A stretch of 35,621 bases of DNA. Origin: a bacterium (GTDB lineage Bacteria > Patescibacteriota > Saccharimonadia > Saccharimonadales > JAUPVS01). The DNA is taken from assembly GCA_029780855.1 (NCBI GenBank), contig JAKOXV010000012.1, positions 1 to 35,621 of the forward strand. Direction: 5' to 3'. Shown piece by piece: positions 1 to 9,087 of this stretch. Every line of letters begins with the position of its first letter. The stretch's first letter is position 1. The notes under the pieces were generated by a model. That model was not told the DNA's origin, searched no databases, and was given only the letters and a program-made list of their open reading frames with translations. The position numbers were made by a program, and so were the translations under genes.

Positions 1-1
1 A

Positions 2-58
2 AAGACGGTGATTACCGAAGATAAAAAAGCTATTACCGGCCACGATACTGCCGCCTAG
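2..58 (+). CDS. C-terminal end of an upstream CDS (partial), ...KTVITEDKKAITGHDTAA*
   Basis: Open frame from the window edge to TAG at 56-58; only 18 codons visible. Confidence 0.3.
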   Translation, partial: KTVITEDKKAITGHDTAA

Positions 59-105
59 CACGTTTCAGTAGCAGTCTGGTATAGTGCTACCAAAGGAGTA
101 GTGTC

Positions 106-789
106 ATGACAGAACTGTTACGAGTACGCAATAGTAAGAGTGAAGAGGAGTTTGAAGTTGCTGATGTCGAGCCAACGGCGACTGCGCAACGATTCAAAAA
201 AATCTCTGACAAGATTTGGTCACAAAAACCTACACATAACATCTTGGCTTCTCATGGCTTAGAAACTGTCGTAGATCCTCTGGTGGCGCGCGATTTGCTT
301 AATGGTGCTCTCGCAGAAATCGACACTGCGTTGGTACTGTCAGGAGCAGATAAGCAGGTTCCATTACCAGGGAGATGGAGAGGTGATGAGCTGACTGTGC
401 TCGCGAGTGAGCTAGATCGCCCCCAGAATGTGGGTGTCATTACCTATAATTGGGATGAACGGAACAAGTGGCGATCCATTGAACGCGACGGCGAAGCGAT
501 GATTGTGGAGGTATTGGATGGAAACTACTATCGGGCCTTAGATGTGAGCCTGTACTTTAGGGATGCGGCTGCTGCACCATTTGTGCTGACCTATGAAATC
601 GGTAGGGTACAAGAACGTCAGGATCAGCCTACCTGGATCAGTATGAATCTTTGGCATAGTAACTACGCCGAGACGGGCTACGAAGGTAGTCAGTTGGCTT
701 ACGAATCATTAACACTTGCTCAAGAAGACGGCATCCTTGATGTTATCCAGACAATTGGTGGCATCGCAATCGATTCTAAAAAAAGCTAA
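106..789 (+). CDS. hypothetical protein
   Basis: 227 aa ORF with AAAGGAG ribosome binding site just upstream; no family recognised. Confidence 0.75.
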   Translation: MTELLRVRNSKSEEEFEVADVEPTATAQRFKKISDKIWSQKPTHNILASHGLETVVDPLVARDLLNGALAEIDTALVLSGADKQVPLPGRWRGDELTVLASELDRPQNVGVITYNWDERNKWRSIERDGEAMIVEVLDGNYYRALDVSLYFRDAAAAPFVLTYEIGRVQERQDQPTWISMNLWHSNYAETGYEGSQLAYESLTLAQEDGILDVIQTIGGIAIDSKKS

Positions 790-800
790 TTCACGGAGGG

Positions 801-1433
801 TTACACTTGTTTTTGGACGACGTAATCCATCCATACCTTACCGAAATCATCGGTGAGATCTTCGTGGTAGGTAATGTCAAAGCCGCTGCCTTGTATTGCT
901 TCCTCAAATTCCGGCTGGGTCCAACGCTTGCGGAATCTATGCGCAGTGGCGGTGTAATCAATTTTTTGCTCAAAACCCTCGCTTGATGTGAGTGACTTTG
1001 TGGTGCTTAGGAATGCAAACCCTCCAGGGCGTAAGATTCGAGCAGTCTTTGTGAGACCTTGCAGCGCCACATCCTTAGGAAACAAGTGTATAAAGGCGTA
1101 GAGGCAGACGGCGTCAAAAGATTGTTCAGGGTAGGGCTCTGTAAAAAAATCACCCTGTGTTATTGGAGTGGCCGGATTTCTCTGTTGCGCATAGGCAATC
1201 ATGGCGGGGGAAAGTTCTATGCCTTCTGGGTTCATCCCGTGGTCTCTGAAAATCTCAAGGGTGTAGCCCACTGCACAACCAACGTCTAATATCCTAGATC
1301 CTGGTTCAAGCTCTCTAGTGAGTAACGACAGGGCGTACTCTGTCACTGGTCGTAGTGCCTGTACGCGCTGTTCGTACTCGTCCGCTAAAAGGTCATAAGT
1401 CTTGGTGTGTACCTCCGGTAGAGTCTCGTGCAT
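801..1433 (-). CDS. class I SAM-dependent methyltransferase
   Basis: Motif I ILDVGCAVGYTLEIF and overall class I methyltransferase layout (ILRPGGFAFLSTT). Confidence 0.85.
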   Translation of the reverse strand: MHETLPEVHTKTYDLLADEYEQRVQALRPVTEYALSLLTRELEPGSRILDVGCAVGYTLEIFRDHGMNPEGIELSPAMIAYAQQRNPATPITQGDFFTEPYPEQSFDAVCLYAFIHLFPKDVALQGLTKTARILRPGGFAFLSTTKSLTSSEGFEQKIDYTATAHRFRKRWTQPEFEEAIQGSGFDITYHEDLTDDFGKVWMDYVVQKQV

Positions 1434-1450
1434 ACACAGAGTATAACACC

Positions 1451-1855
1451 TTAGAGCTTGTGGAATGCGCGGTAGGAGACGGCAGCAACGGAATCAAAAT
1501 TATTCAGCACCTCAGCGGTAACAACAATAAGTTGTTCGCGCTCGATTGTTGCGTGGGATATGCCTTTGAGTAATTTGTTCAATACGGTGCCGGTCAGTGC
1601 GCTCGCATCGTTTAGTGCCGTATCTCGGTGCCTGAGGGCATCGTACAGGCTGATAAACAGCTTTTCTTGTACAAACGGCTGTATGTGCCCGTTTTTATCT
1701 AAAAATGCCCAGGAGCCGCTAAAATCGGCTAATTCATGAGTCGTAAATATATTTCCGCAGTTCTTACAGAGGCGGCGGCGCCATATAGCGTTGGTGCGCT
1801 TTTGGGGACGAGAGTTAGTTACTTCGGTGTCGCCACCACAATAGATGCATTTCAT
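1451..1855 (-). CDS. nrdR: transcriptional repressor NrdR (zinc ribbon + ATP-cone)
   Basis: MKCIYCGG...RRRLCKNCGNIFTTHE zinc ribbon followed by an ATP-cone-like region; start set to the MKC methionine. Confidence 0.85.
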   Translation of the reverse strand: MKCIYCGGDTEVTNSRPQKRTNAIWRRRLCKNCGNIFTTHELADFSGSWAFLDKNGHIQPFVQEKLFISLYDALRHRDTALNDASALTGTVLNKLLKGISHATIEREQLIVVTAEVLNNFDSVAAVSYRAFHKL

Positions 1856-1883
1856 GGCTCTATTGTCGCGTATGTGTAAAACC

Positions 1884-1901
1884 ATGTCAACATGTTGACA
1901 T
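1884..1901. promoter_or_regulatory. 18-bp perfect palindrome ATGTCAACATGTTGACAT overlapping the -35 of the nrdR promoter
   Basis: Minus strand reads TTGACA-17 nt-GACAAT, with the TTGACA being the palindrome's right half. Confidence 0.6.
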
Positions 1902-1949
1902 TACCCTGTATAAATCTGCAGTGGAAAACCCCTGGGAAAAGTGGGGAAA

Positions 1950-1995
1950 ACAAAAGAACCACCGCTTTAACAGGGGTGGTTCTTGCTGTGTATCT
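1950..1995 (-). terminator. Rho-independent terminator
   Basis: Minus: AAGAACCACCCCTGTTAAAGCGGTGGTTCTTTTGTTTT. Confidence 0.65.
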
Positions 1996-2185
1996 ACCTT
2001 ATTTTGCTAAAACAGGTCGATTGCGTCGTATGCGCCCAGCGGGTTTTGTAACCATTTCTTCGTAAAATAGTGTAAACCCTTCGAGTGAACTCGATTTTTG
2101 GCTACTCACACAGTTGCCTCGTTTAACGGAACTACGTTATCAGCGCAGAGTTTATGTGTCAAGTTTCTGTTACAATAGAGCGCAT

Positions 2186-3268
2186 ATGTCGACCCCTGTA
2201 TTTCAAGTAATTCGTAGTAAAAATTATAAGCGGAGCGGTTTGCTGCATACTAGAGCTGGTTCTGTACAGACTCCAACTTTTATGCCGGATGGTACCAGGG
2301 GCGCCGTTAAAAGCCTTACCCCGGATCAAGTTGTTTCAACAGGGGTAGAAGTAGTGTTGAGCAACACGTATCATTTACACCTGCAGCCAGGTGAGCAAAC
2401 CATTAAAAAACTCGGTGGATTACATACATTCGCCAATAGAAAAGGTCCTATTCTTACTGATTCGGGTGGATTCCAGGTATTTTCTCTTGCCCATATAAAT
2501 AAGATTACCGAGGAAGGGGTAACGTTTAAGGATCCACGAACGGGCGATATCGTTACGTTGACCCCTGAAAAATCCATTCAGATCCAGTTTGATCTTGGGT
2601 CGGATATGATGGTGGCTTTTGATGACGTAACGGCGTTGGATGAAACAGGTAGGATGCGCACCCTCGAAGCGTTTGAGCGAACACATCGCTGGCTGGAGCG
2701 CAGCCTGGCTGAGTTCCAAAGGTTAACAAAAGGAATGAAAGAACGTGAACGACCCCTGTTGTTTGGCGTTGTTCAGGGAGGTCTGGATAAAGATTTACGG
2801 AAGAAAAGCTTGGGGATAGTACAGTCATTACCGGTAGATGGCATAGCCATAGGAGGATTATCTGTAGGTGAGTCACGTAAAGAAATGCACGAAATGTTAG
2901 AGTATTTGGCGCCCCTGTATGACGATTCTACTCGACCACGATTTTTGCTTGGGGTTGGCGATCCGATAGATCTTCGTTTTGCTGTTGAGCATGGGATAGA
3001 CATGTTGGACTGTGTGCTTCCTACCCGTAACGCTCGTCATGCAACCGCTTGGATAACGGGGGACAAAAAGGTCCACCTTACAAACGAAAAATTTAAAGAA
3101 GATACAGAGGTGATTGATCCCGCTTGTGATTGTACGACGTGCGAATCGGGATACAGCAGAGGGTTTCTGCGTCATCAATTTAAGGTAGGCGAACCGCTTG
3201 CCGGTACTCTGGTAAGTATTCATAACATCCGATACTTACAGCGGATTTGCGAAGAATATCGAAGTTAA
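2186..3268 (+). CDS. tgt: tRNA-guanine transglycosylase
   Basis: LTPDQVVSTGVEVVLSNTYHLHLQPG, ILTDSGGFQVFSL, LFGVVQGG, C-terminal Cys-rich zinc site CDCTTCESGYSRGFLRHQF. Start set at MSTPVFQ. Confidence 0.95.
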   Translation: MSTPVFQVIRSKNYKRSGLLHTRAGSVQTPTFMPDGTRGAVKSLTPDQVVSTGVEVVLSNTYHLHLQPGEQTIKKLGGLHTFANRKGPILTDSGGFQVFSLAHINKITEEGVTFKDPRTGDIVTLTPEKSIQIQFDLGSDMMVAFDDVTALDETGRMRTLEAFERTHRWLERSLAEFQRLTKGMKERERPLLFGVVQGGLDKDLRKKSLGIVQSLPVDGIAIGGLSVGESRKEMHEMLEYLAPLYDDSTRPRFLLGVGDPIDLRFAVEHGIDMLDCVLPTRNARHATAWITGDKKVHLTNEKFKEDTEVIDPACDCTTCESGYSRGFLRHQFKVGEPLAGTLVSIHNIRYLQRICEEYRS

Positions 3269-3280
3269 ATTTCGGTGTAT

Positions 3281-3442
3281 CTATTCGGAATCAGGAAGGC
3301 CTTCGTCTGGCTGCGTATCAGTTGCGGGATGTTGTTTTCGGGGAGTGGCCGAAGAAATCCCTCGTATAGCAATCGTCTTCCATACTCCATCAGGGGTCTC
3401 TACTTCACTATATTGATCTGGGTACTCTGGATACTTATCCAT
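3281..3442 (-). CDS. small hypothetical protein, 53 aa (MDKYPEYPDQYSEVETPDGVWKTIAIRGISSATPRKQHPATDTQPDEGLPDSE)
   Basis: Translated by hand; AGGAGTG precedes ATG; below the 60 aa cutoff of the supplied track. Confidence 0.55.
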   Translation of the reverse strand: MDKYPEYPDQYSEVETPDGVWKTIAIRGISSATPRKQHPATDTQPDEGLPDSE

Positions 3443-3460
3443 ATTACACTCCTAGATTAC

Positions 3461-3537
3461 TGGTGGGCGGTATAGGATTCGAACCTATCACCTCAACAAC
3501 GTCAATGTTGCGCTCTAGCCAAATGAGCTAACCGCCC
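3461..3537 (-). tRNA. tRNA-Val (GAC), CCA encoded
   Basis: GGGCGGTTAGCTC...TTGACGT anticodon loop...GGTTCGAATCC...ACCGCCCACCA cloverleaf. Confidence 0.95.
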
Positions 3538-3690
3538 TCGAACAGAGAAATAATAGCAGAAAAAGGGCGTATATAAAACTATGTCATATATGATATAAAA
3601 CTGTGAAGTTGAGATATCCCCAGGTAGTGGTGTAGGAATAACAATACTAAAGTACTAGCCTTATAATACTATTACTACTATAATCTCTGA

Positions 3691-3775
3691 TTACGAGGTG
3701 AGTTTTGCCGGGTGCTTTGCCAGACAAAACAGGGAACGAATCGAGTGTTATGCGAGAACACTCGATTCTTTTTTT
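3691..3775 (+). ncRNA. candidate small RNA upstream of thrS
   Basis: TATAAT elements at 3662-3667 and 3679-3684, then an inverted repeat GTTTTG/CAAAAC and a perfect 12-bp terminator with T7; no + strand gene upstream to be terminated. Confidence 0.5.
3738..3775 (+). terminator. Rho-independent terminator
   Basis: GAATCGAGTGTT-ATGCGAG-AACACTCGATTC-TTTTTTT. Confidence 0.9.
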
Positions 3776-3819
3776 GCCCTGGTATAACAGAGGTGGTATG
3801 ATACTAGCAAATGGGAGCA

Positions 3820-5673
3820 CACATGACAGAAAAAACAGATCAGTTACACGCTATGAGACATAGTCTGGCGCATATATTAGCGTTATCCGTAAAGCGTATC
3901 TGGCCGCATGCAAAGTTTGGCGTTGGTCCGGTAGTTGAGAATGGGTTTTATTATGATATAGACCTCGGCGATACGAAGCTGTCAGAGGAAGATTTTCCCA
4001 AGATTGAGGCCGAGATGAGGAAGATTATTAAGGAGGATCAACCCTTTGAAAAAAGCACAAAACCTCTTAATGAAGCTATAAAATGGACTGAAGCATGGGA
4101 GCAGCCTTACAAAAAAGAACTATTAAACGATCTCGCGAGAGCTGGTACCACAGTTGCCAAGGATTTAGACAAAAACGAATTAGGTACCATTACTGAAGGT
4201 GATAGCAAGGTGGACAGCGTGTCGTTCTATACCAACGGCGACTTTACTGACCTGTGCCGGGGTCCACACGTTGCCTCTACCGGCAAAGTTGGTGCCTTTA
4301 AACTGCTGCGCGTATCTGGTGCGTACTGGCGTGGCAAAGAGGATAATCCACAGATGCAGCGAGTCTACGGGGTTGCGTTCGCATCAGAGCAAGAACTTGA
4401 GGCCTACCTAAAGATGCTTGAAGAGGCCAAAGCTCGTGACCACCGCAAGATTGGCCAAGAAATGGATCTCTTTACGTTTTCTGACCTAGTGGGGCCAGGA
4501 TTGCCACTTTGGACACCTCGCGGAACGGTTATGCGTGAGGCGCTTGATGGCTTTGTGCAAGAAATGCGCAAAGAATATGGGTATGAAGCGGTCGCTATTC
4601 CGCATATCACCAAAAAAGACCTGTATGAAAAGAGTGGGCACTGGGCCAAGTTTGCCGATGAACTCTTCCGGATCAAGACGCGGGAGGGTCATGAATTTGC
4701 TATGAAGCCCATGAACTGCCCGCATCACACCCAAATCTATGCTTCACACCAGCGAAGTTATCGCGACTTGCCCATTCGTTACCGAGAAACAACCATGGTC
4801 TACCGTGATGAACAGACCGGTGAACTGGGCGGTTTGAGTAGGGTACGGAGCATTACGCAGGATGATGCGCATGTATTTTGCCGTTATCCGCAGATTAAAC
4901 AAGAAGCGCTAAAGATATGGGATATGATTGAGCGATTCTATACGACGCTCGGGATGGATTTACGCTTGCGCTTGAGCGTTCACGACCCTGAAGCTCAAGA
5001 CGCCTATATGGGTGATCCGAAGACATGGGATAAGGTAGAGAACCAGCTCAAAGAACTGGCCGAAGAAAAAGTAGGCAAGGATTACGAGTACGGTGTGGGA
5101 GAGGCAGCTTTTTATGGGCCCAAGCTCGATTTTATGGCTAAGGACGCACTGGGCCGTGAACACCAGGTAGCAACAATCCAGCTAGATTTTAACCAGCCCG
5201 AAGGGTTTGACCTGACTTGTGTGAATGAAAAGGGCGAGCACGAACGAATTGTGATGATTCACTGCGCAATTACTGGCTCTTTGGAGCGTTCTTTGAGCAT
5301 TATAATCGAGCACTATGGCGGCAAATTCCCAGTGTGGCTTGCTCCAGAACAGATACGCATCGCAACCTTGAACCAAGAAGATGCTATTGTTGCGTTTGCT
5401 GAAAATCTGGCCAAACAGGCTAAAGAAATGGGTTTGCGGGTAACCGTTGATAATGCGCAAGAATCGGTTGGTAAGAAAATCCGCGAAGCAGAAGTGATGA
5501 AGGTTCCGTACACAGTTGTTATTGGCGGCAAAGAGGTAGAGACCAAGGAAGTAAATCCGCGAATCCGTCAGGATATGGAAGTGCCTCATGAACGGCAACC
5601 TATCGGGACAGAAGAATTTCTCAAGAGTGTGGCAAACGAAGCTAGGTCTCGCGTTAGCAAATCATCACTGTAG
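3820..5673 (+). CDS. thrS: threonyl-tRNA synthetase
   Basis: MRHSLAHILALSVKRIWP, KPMNCPHHTQIYASHQRSYRDLPIRYRE, class II aaRS motifs. Confidence 0.97.
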   Translation, partial: HMTEKTDQLHAMRHSLAHILALSVKRIWPHAKFGVGPVVENGFYYDIDLGDTKLSEEDFPKIEAEMRKIIKEDQPFEKSTKPLNEAIKWTEAWEQPYKKELLNDLARAGTTVAKDLDKNELGTITEGDSKVDSVSFYTNGDFTDLCRGPHVASTGKVGAFKLLRVSGAYWRGKEDNPQMQRVYGVAFASEQELEAYLKMLEEAKARDHRKIGQEMDLFTFSDLVGPGLPLWTPRGTVMREALDGFVQEMRKEYGYEAVAIPHITKKDLYEKSGHWAKFADELFRIKTREGHEFAMKPMNCPHHTQIYASHQRSYRDLPIRYRETTMVYRDEQTGELGGLSRVRSITQDDAHVFCRYPQIKQEALKIWDMIERFYTTLGMDLRLRLSVHDPEAQDAYMGDPKTWDKVENQLKELAEEKVGKDYEYGVGEAAFYGPKLDFMAKDALGREHQVATIQLDFNQPEGFDLTCVNEKGEHERIVMIHCAITGSLERSLSIIIEHYGGKFPVWLAPEQIRIATLNQEDAIVAFAENLAKQAKEMGLRVTVDNAQESVGKKIREAEVMKVPYTVVIGGKEVETKEVNPRIRQDMEVPHERQPIGTEEFLKSVANEARSRVSKSSL

Positions 5674-5680
5674 GAAGTAC

Positions 5681-5977
5681 ATGAAGACATTTAACGAACT
5701 GGTGTCCGAAACGGTTCGGGTTATCCCGTACGGTAAGGTAATGACCTACGGCCAGATTGCTGCAATTTGCGGACAGCCGCGAGCGGCAAGGATAGTGGGC
5801 GGGATAGCGCACTGGGGGAACCCCGAACTTCCATGGCAAAGAGTGGTTAAAAAGGATGGTAGCTTGGCCGAAGGATATCCGGGAGGCGTTAGAGCCCATC
5901 AAGCTCATCTAGAAGCGGAAGGCGTGAAGTTCACTGGCAACAAAGTTACGATGGAGCAGTTTCAATGGCGACCGTAG
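5681..5977 (+). CDS. alkyltransferase-like (ATL) protein, MGMT DNA-binding fold with Trp at the usual Cys position
   Basis: VIPYGKVMTYGQIAAICGQPRAARIVGGIAH...LPWQRVVKKDG: PWQR replaces PCHR. Confidence 0.85.
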   Translation: MKTFNELVSETVRVIPYGKVMTYGQIAAICGQPRAARIVGGIAHWGNPELPWQRVVKKDGSLAEGYPGGVRAHQAHLEAEGVKFTGNKVTMEQFQWRP

Positions 5978-6843
5978 AACCGCTCGTTGTCATTGTGGGC
6001 GAGACTGGTTCGGGTAAATCAGCTCTAGCACTCAAGGTGGCCGAGCGCTGGAATGGTGAAATTATTGCAGCAGATTCAAGAACGCTATACAGAGGTATGG
6101 ACATTGGTACTGCTAAGCCCAGCCTAGCAGAGCGCAGAAAAGTGCCACATCATCTGATAGACGCGGTGAATCCTGATGAATCGTTTAGTGTTGCGGACTT
6201 TCAGTGGATGGCCAATCAAACTATAGAACAGGTTATCGAACGTGGGCATTTGCCGATTATTGTTGGCGGTACAGGTCTGTATGTAGATGCGTTGCTATAT
6301 AACTATACCTTTAGGGAAAAGCCCGACCCGGCGCATAGGGAAGTACTAAGCGCTATGACTGTACAGGAGTTGCAGGAGGCAGTAATGGACAGGGGTTTGC
6401 CTATGCCGCAGAACGCCAATAATCCACGGAACCTCATACGGACTATAGAGTCGGAAGGGAAGGCTGGTATGCGCCAAAAATTGCGAGATAATACGATCGT
6501 AATCGGTCTACGTCTTGAGCAACACGTTTTACGCAAGAAAATCGAAACAAGAGTTGACCAGATGTTTGCTCAAGGATTGAAGGAAGAGGTAAAAAAAGTA
6601 GTCGATACGTACGGGTGGGGCTGCGAAGCACTTAAGGGAATTGGGTATCGCGAATTTGAGGGATATTTTACAGGTGATAAAACGCTTCCAGACGTCCGTA
6701 AGGAAATAGTAAAAGATACGCTGGGCTACGCCAAAAGACAGCGTACATGGTTCAAGCGTAATGCAGATATTATCTGGTGTGATAGTCCTGAACAATGTTT
6801 GCAAACGATCGAAAGCTTTTTGAACAAGCATCTGCTACAATAG
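5965..6843 (+). CDS. miaA: tRNA dimethylallyltransferase
   Basis: GETGSGKSALALKVAERWNGEIIAADSRTLYRGMDIGTAKPS; overlaps the ATL stop. Confidence 0.95.
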   Translation: MATVEPLVVIVGETGSGKSALALKVAERWNGEIIAADSRTLYRGMDIGTAKPSLAERRKVPHHLIDAVNPDESFSVADFQWMANQTIEQVIERGHLPIIVGGTGLYVDALLYNYTFREKPDPAHREVLSAMTVQELQEAVMDRGLPMPQNANNPRNLIRTIESEGKAGMRQKLRDNTIVIGLRLEQHVLRKKIETRVDQMFAQGLKEEVKKVVDTYGWGCEALKGIGYREFEGYFTGDKTLPDVRKEIVKDTLGYAKRQRTWFKRNADIIWCDSPEQCLQTIESFLNKHLLQ

Positions 6844-6847
6844 GTTT

Positions 6848-7468
6848 GTGATAGAGCAATTATTTGGGAGTAAAACAAGAGTAAAGTTGCTGCAACTGTT
6901 CTACAGCAACCCCAACCGTTCATTTTATGTGCGTGAAATTACTCGTAAAATCGACGAACAAATTAACTCAGTTCGTCGAGAACTAGCTAATCTTTTGAGT
7001 ATTGGCATTATTTCTTCTGACAATACCAATAACCGACTCTACTATGAAGTCAACCAGAAGTATGAGTACTACAAGCCTCTAGCAGCCATATTTGGCAACG
7101 AAAAACTAGCCGCTAGTACGGACACCGCCGTATCGGTTGATGGAGATGCAAAAGCCATAAAGAGCCTGGGGAATGTGGAGGTTGCGATTTTAACTGGCCA
7201 GTTTACGCGTGATGAACGCCCCGGTGTAGATTTCATTTTGGTAGGTGATGTCAATCAGACCAAACTCAATAAGTTTATTGAAGAATGGGAATCGAGAGAA
7301 GGGAAGGATATTCGATACGCTGTTATGCCGGCCGGAGAATTTGAGTATCGTCGCCAGGTAAATGACCGATTTTTGACCACCGTGCTAGAGTCAAAAATAC
7401 AAGTGATGATTGATAAGCACGACACTTTGACAGAGAAAAAACCGGAAAAAGTAAGTAAGGAGAAATAA
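6848..7468 (+). CDS. winged-helix DNA-binding protein (GTG start)
   Basis: LFGSKTRVKLLQLFYSNPNRSFYVREITRKIDEQINSVRRELANL helix-turn-helix pattern. Confidence 0.7.
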   Translation: MIEQLFGSKTRVKLLQLFYSNPNRSFYVREITRKIDEQINSVRRELANLLSIGIISSDNTNNRLYYEVNQKYEYYKPLAAIFGNEKLAASTDTAVSVDGDAKAIKSLGNVEVAILTGQFTRDERPGVDFILVGDVNQTKLNKFIEEWESREGKDIRYAVMPAGEFEYRRQVNDRFLTTVLESKIQVMIDKHDTLTEKKPEKVSKEK

Positions 7469-8094
7469 TGGATATCCAGTTCTTTGGTGCCAATTGTATT
7501 AGATTGGCTGGGAAAAAAGCCAGCATCATAATTGACGACAACCTCGGTGACGTGGGTCTAAAATCGGTGACTAAGCCGGGGGAAATTGCGCTGTTTACCA
7601 ATGGTCATGGTGAACCGGACGTGGACGTCAAAATCGTCATAGACTATCCAGGCGAGTACGAAGTATCTGACGTATCTGTTAGGGGTATTGCTGCTCGCGG
7701 TCATATTGATGAAGAAGGCAAGAAATCGTCTGTAATTTACCGGATTATAACCGACGATATCAGGATCGCGGTTGTGGGGCACATCTATCCGGATCTTACC
7801 GAAAAGCAACTGGAGGCGATTGGTACGGTAGACGTTTTAATCATACCGGTTGGTGGTAATGGTTATACGCTTGATGGGATCGGAGCACTTAAGCTCATCC
7901 GAAAGATTGAGCCCAAGCTGATCATTCCAACTCACTATGCAGACAGTAAGATTAACTATGCGGTGCCACAAACTGACCTTGAGACTGTTCTCAAGAACAT
8001 GTCTATGGAGCCAAAGGAGCGAGTAGAGAAGTTAAAACTTAAGCCTGCGGATATAGCTGATACAACACAGTTGATTGTACTCGAGCGCTCATAG
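7468..8094 (+). CDS. metallo-beta-lactamase-fold (UlaG-like) protein
   Basis: MDIQFFGANCIRLAGKKASIIIDDN..., IPTHYAD; start overlaps the upstream stop. Confidence 0.75.
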   Translation: MDIQFFGANCIRLAGKKASIIIDDNLGDVGLKSVTKPGEIALFTNGHGEPDVDVKIVIDYPGEYEVSDVSVRGIAARGHIDEEGKKSSVIYRIITDDIRIAVVGHIYPDLTEKQLEAIGTVDVLIIPVGGNGYTLDGIGALKLIRKIEPKLIIPTHYADSKINYAVPQTDLETVLKNMSMEPKERVEKLKLKPADIADTTQLIVLERS

Positions 8095-8111
8095 TAGGCT
8101 GCTACATCTCA

Positions 8112-8154
8112 GTAATAAAATACCTCGCATTATATGTGCGAGGTATTTTATTAC
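8112..8154. terminator. bidirectional terminator between convergent genes
   Basis: 18-bp perfect inverted repeat GTAATAAAATACCTCGCA/TGCGAGGTATTTTATTAC. Confidence 0.85.
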
Positions 8155-8170
8155 GTAGCGTATAGAAAGA

Positions 8171-8365
8171 TTATTTAGCGATAACGCCGTTTTTCTTAAG
8201 AGTGCGAATAGCTTGGGTACTGACTTTCATCTTAACCTTCTTGCCATCAACAACAACAGTCTTAGTCTGGAGATTAGGTTTCCAAACCTTCTTAGTGTGG
8301 CGCTGTGAAAAGCTCACGTTGCTGCCAAACTGCTTGCCTTTACCGGTTATTTCACATTTCTGCAT
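8171..8365 (-). CDS. rpmB: 50S ribosomal protein L28
   Basis: MQKCEITGKGKQFGSNVSFSQRHTKKVWKPNLQ. Confidence 0.93.
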   Translation of the reverse strand: MQKCEITGKGKQFGSNVSFSQRHTKKVWKPNLQTKTVVVDGKKVKMKVSTQAIRTLKKNGVIAK

Positions 8366-8433
8366 AGGGGTACATTGTACCGTGTTTCATCTGTTAGGTC
8401 AATACACAGATTGGACTGCTATAATGAAGCGGT

Positions 8434-9057
8434 ATGTTAGGAAATCTTGACGCTTCAGCAATCGTAGTCGTGTTTGTGACTCTGGTTATTTCAATTACTA
8501 TTCACGAAGCGATGCATGCGTTTGCTGGATACTGGCTAGGTGACGATACCGCTAAGCTGGAGGGTAGGCTGTCGCTGAATCCTCTTAGGCACATCGACCC
8601 CTATACCACGTTAATTTTGCCAATTGTTACGCTTGTCGTTTTCAAGGTGCCACTGTTGGCTGCAAAACCAGTTCCATTCAATCCTAACAGGGTAAAATAC
8701 GAAGAGTACGGCGCTGCACTCGTAGGATTGGCGGGGCCATTTAGTAACTTGGTGATGGCAGTAGTAGGTGCTGGTTTGGTGCAAATGCTTAATGGGAATG
8801 TGGCATTAGGCATCGTCAACGCGCTTGTCATTTTTGTACAAGTGAACGTAGCACTGTTTGTATTTAATATGATCCCAATTCCACCGCTCGATGGTTCGCG
8901 TGCTTTGTATGCAGTGGCACCCGAACCGGTACAAGATTTCATGGCTTCTTTGGAGCGGTACGGTGTACTCCTGATTTTTGGGCTCGTACTATTGATTCCA
9001 GGCTTTGGTGTGCTCTTGGTTAACCTCAACACTAAATTATTAAACATTCTCTTGTAA
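8434..9057 (+). CDS. site-2 protease family (M50) membrane metallopeptidase
   Basis: HEAMH zinc motif, multiple TM helices, NMIPIPPLDGSR. Confidence 0.88.
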   Translation: MLGNLDASAIVVVFVTLVISITIHEAMHAFAGYWLGDDTAKLEGRLSLNPLRHIDPYTTLILPIVTLVVFKVPLLAAKPVPFNPNRVKYEEYGAALVGLAGPFSNLVMAVVGAGLVQMLNGNVALGIVNALVIFVQVNVALFVFNMIPIPPLDGSRALYAVAPEPVQDFMASLERYGVLLIFGLVLLIPGFGVLLVNLNTKLLNILL

Positions 9058-9081
9058 GCTGCTTGCACAAGACGATATAAT
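9052..9081 (+). promoter_or_regulatory. sigma70-like promoter of the candidate ncRNA
   Basis: TTGTAA - 18 nt - TATAAT; -35 overlaps the stop of the M50 gene. Confidence 0.6.
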
Positions 9082-9087
9082 AGAGGT

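Noticed and set aside
3275-3475. 66 aa + strand ORF
   Set aside because: Antisense to tRNA-Val and to the better-supported 53-aa minus ORF.
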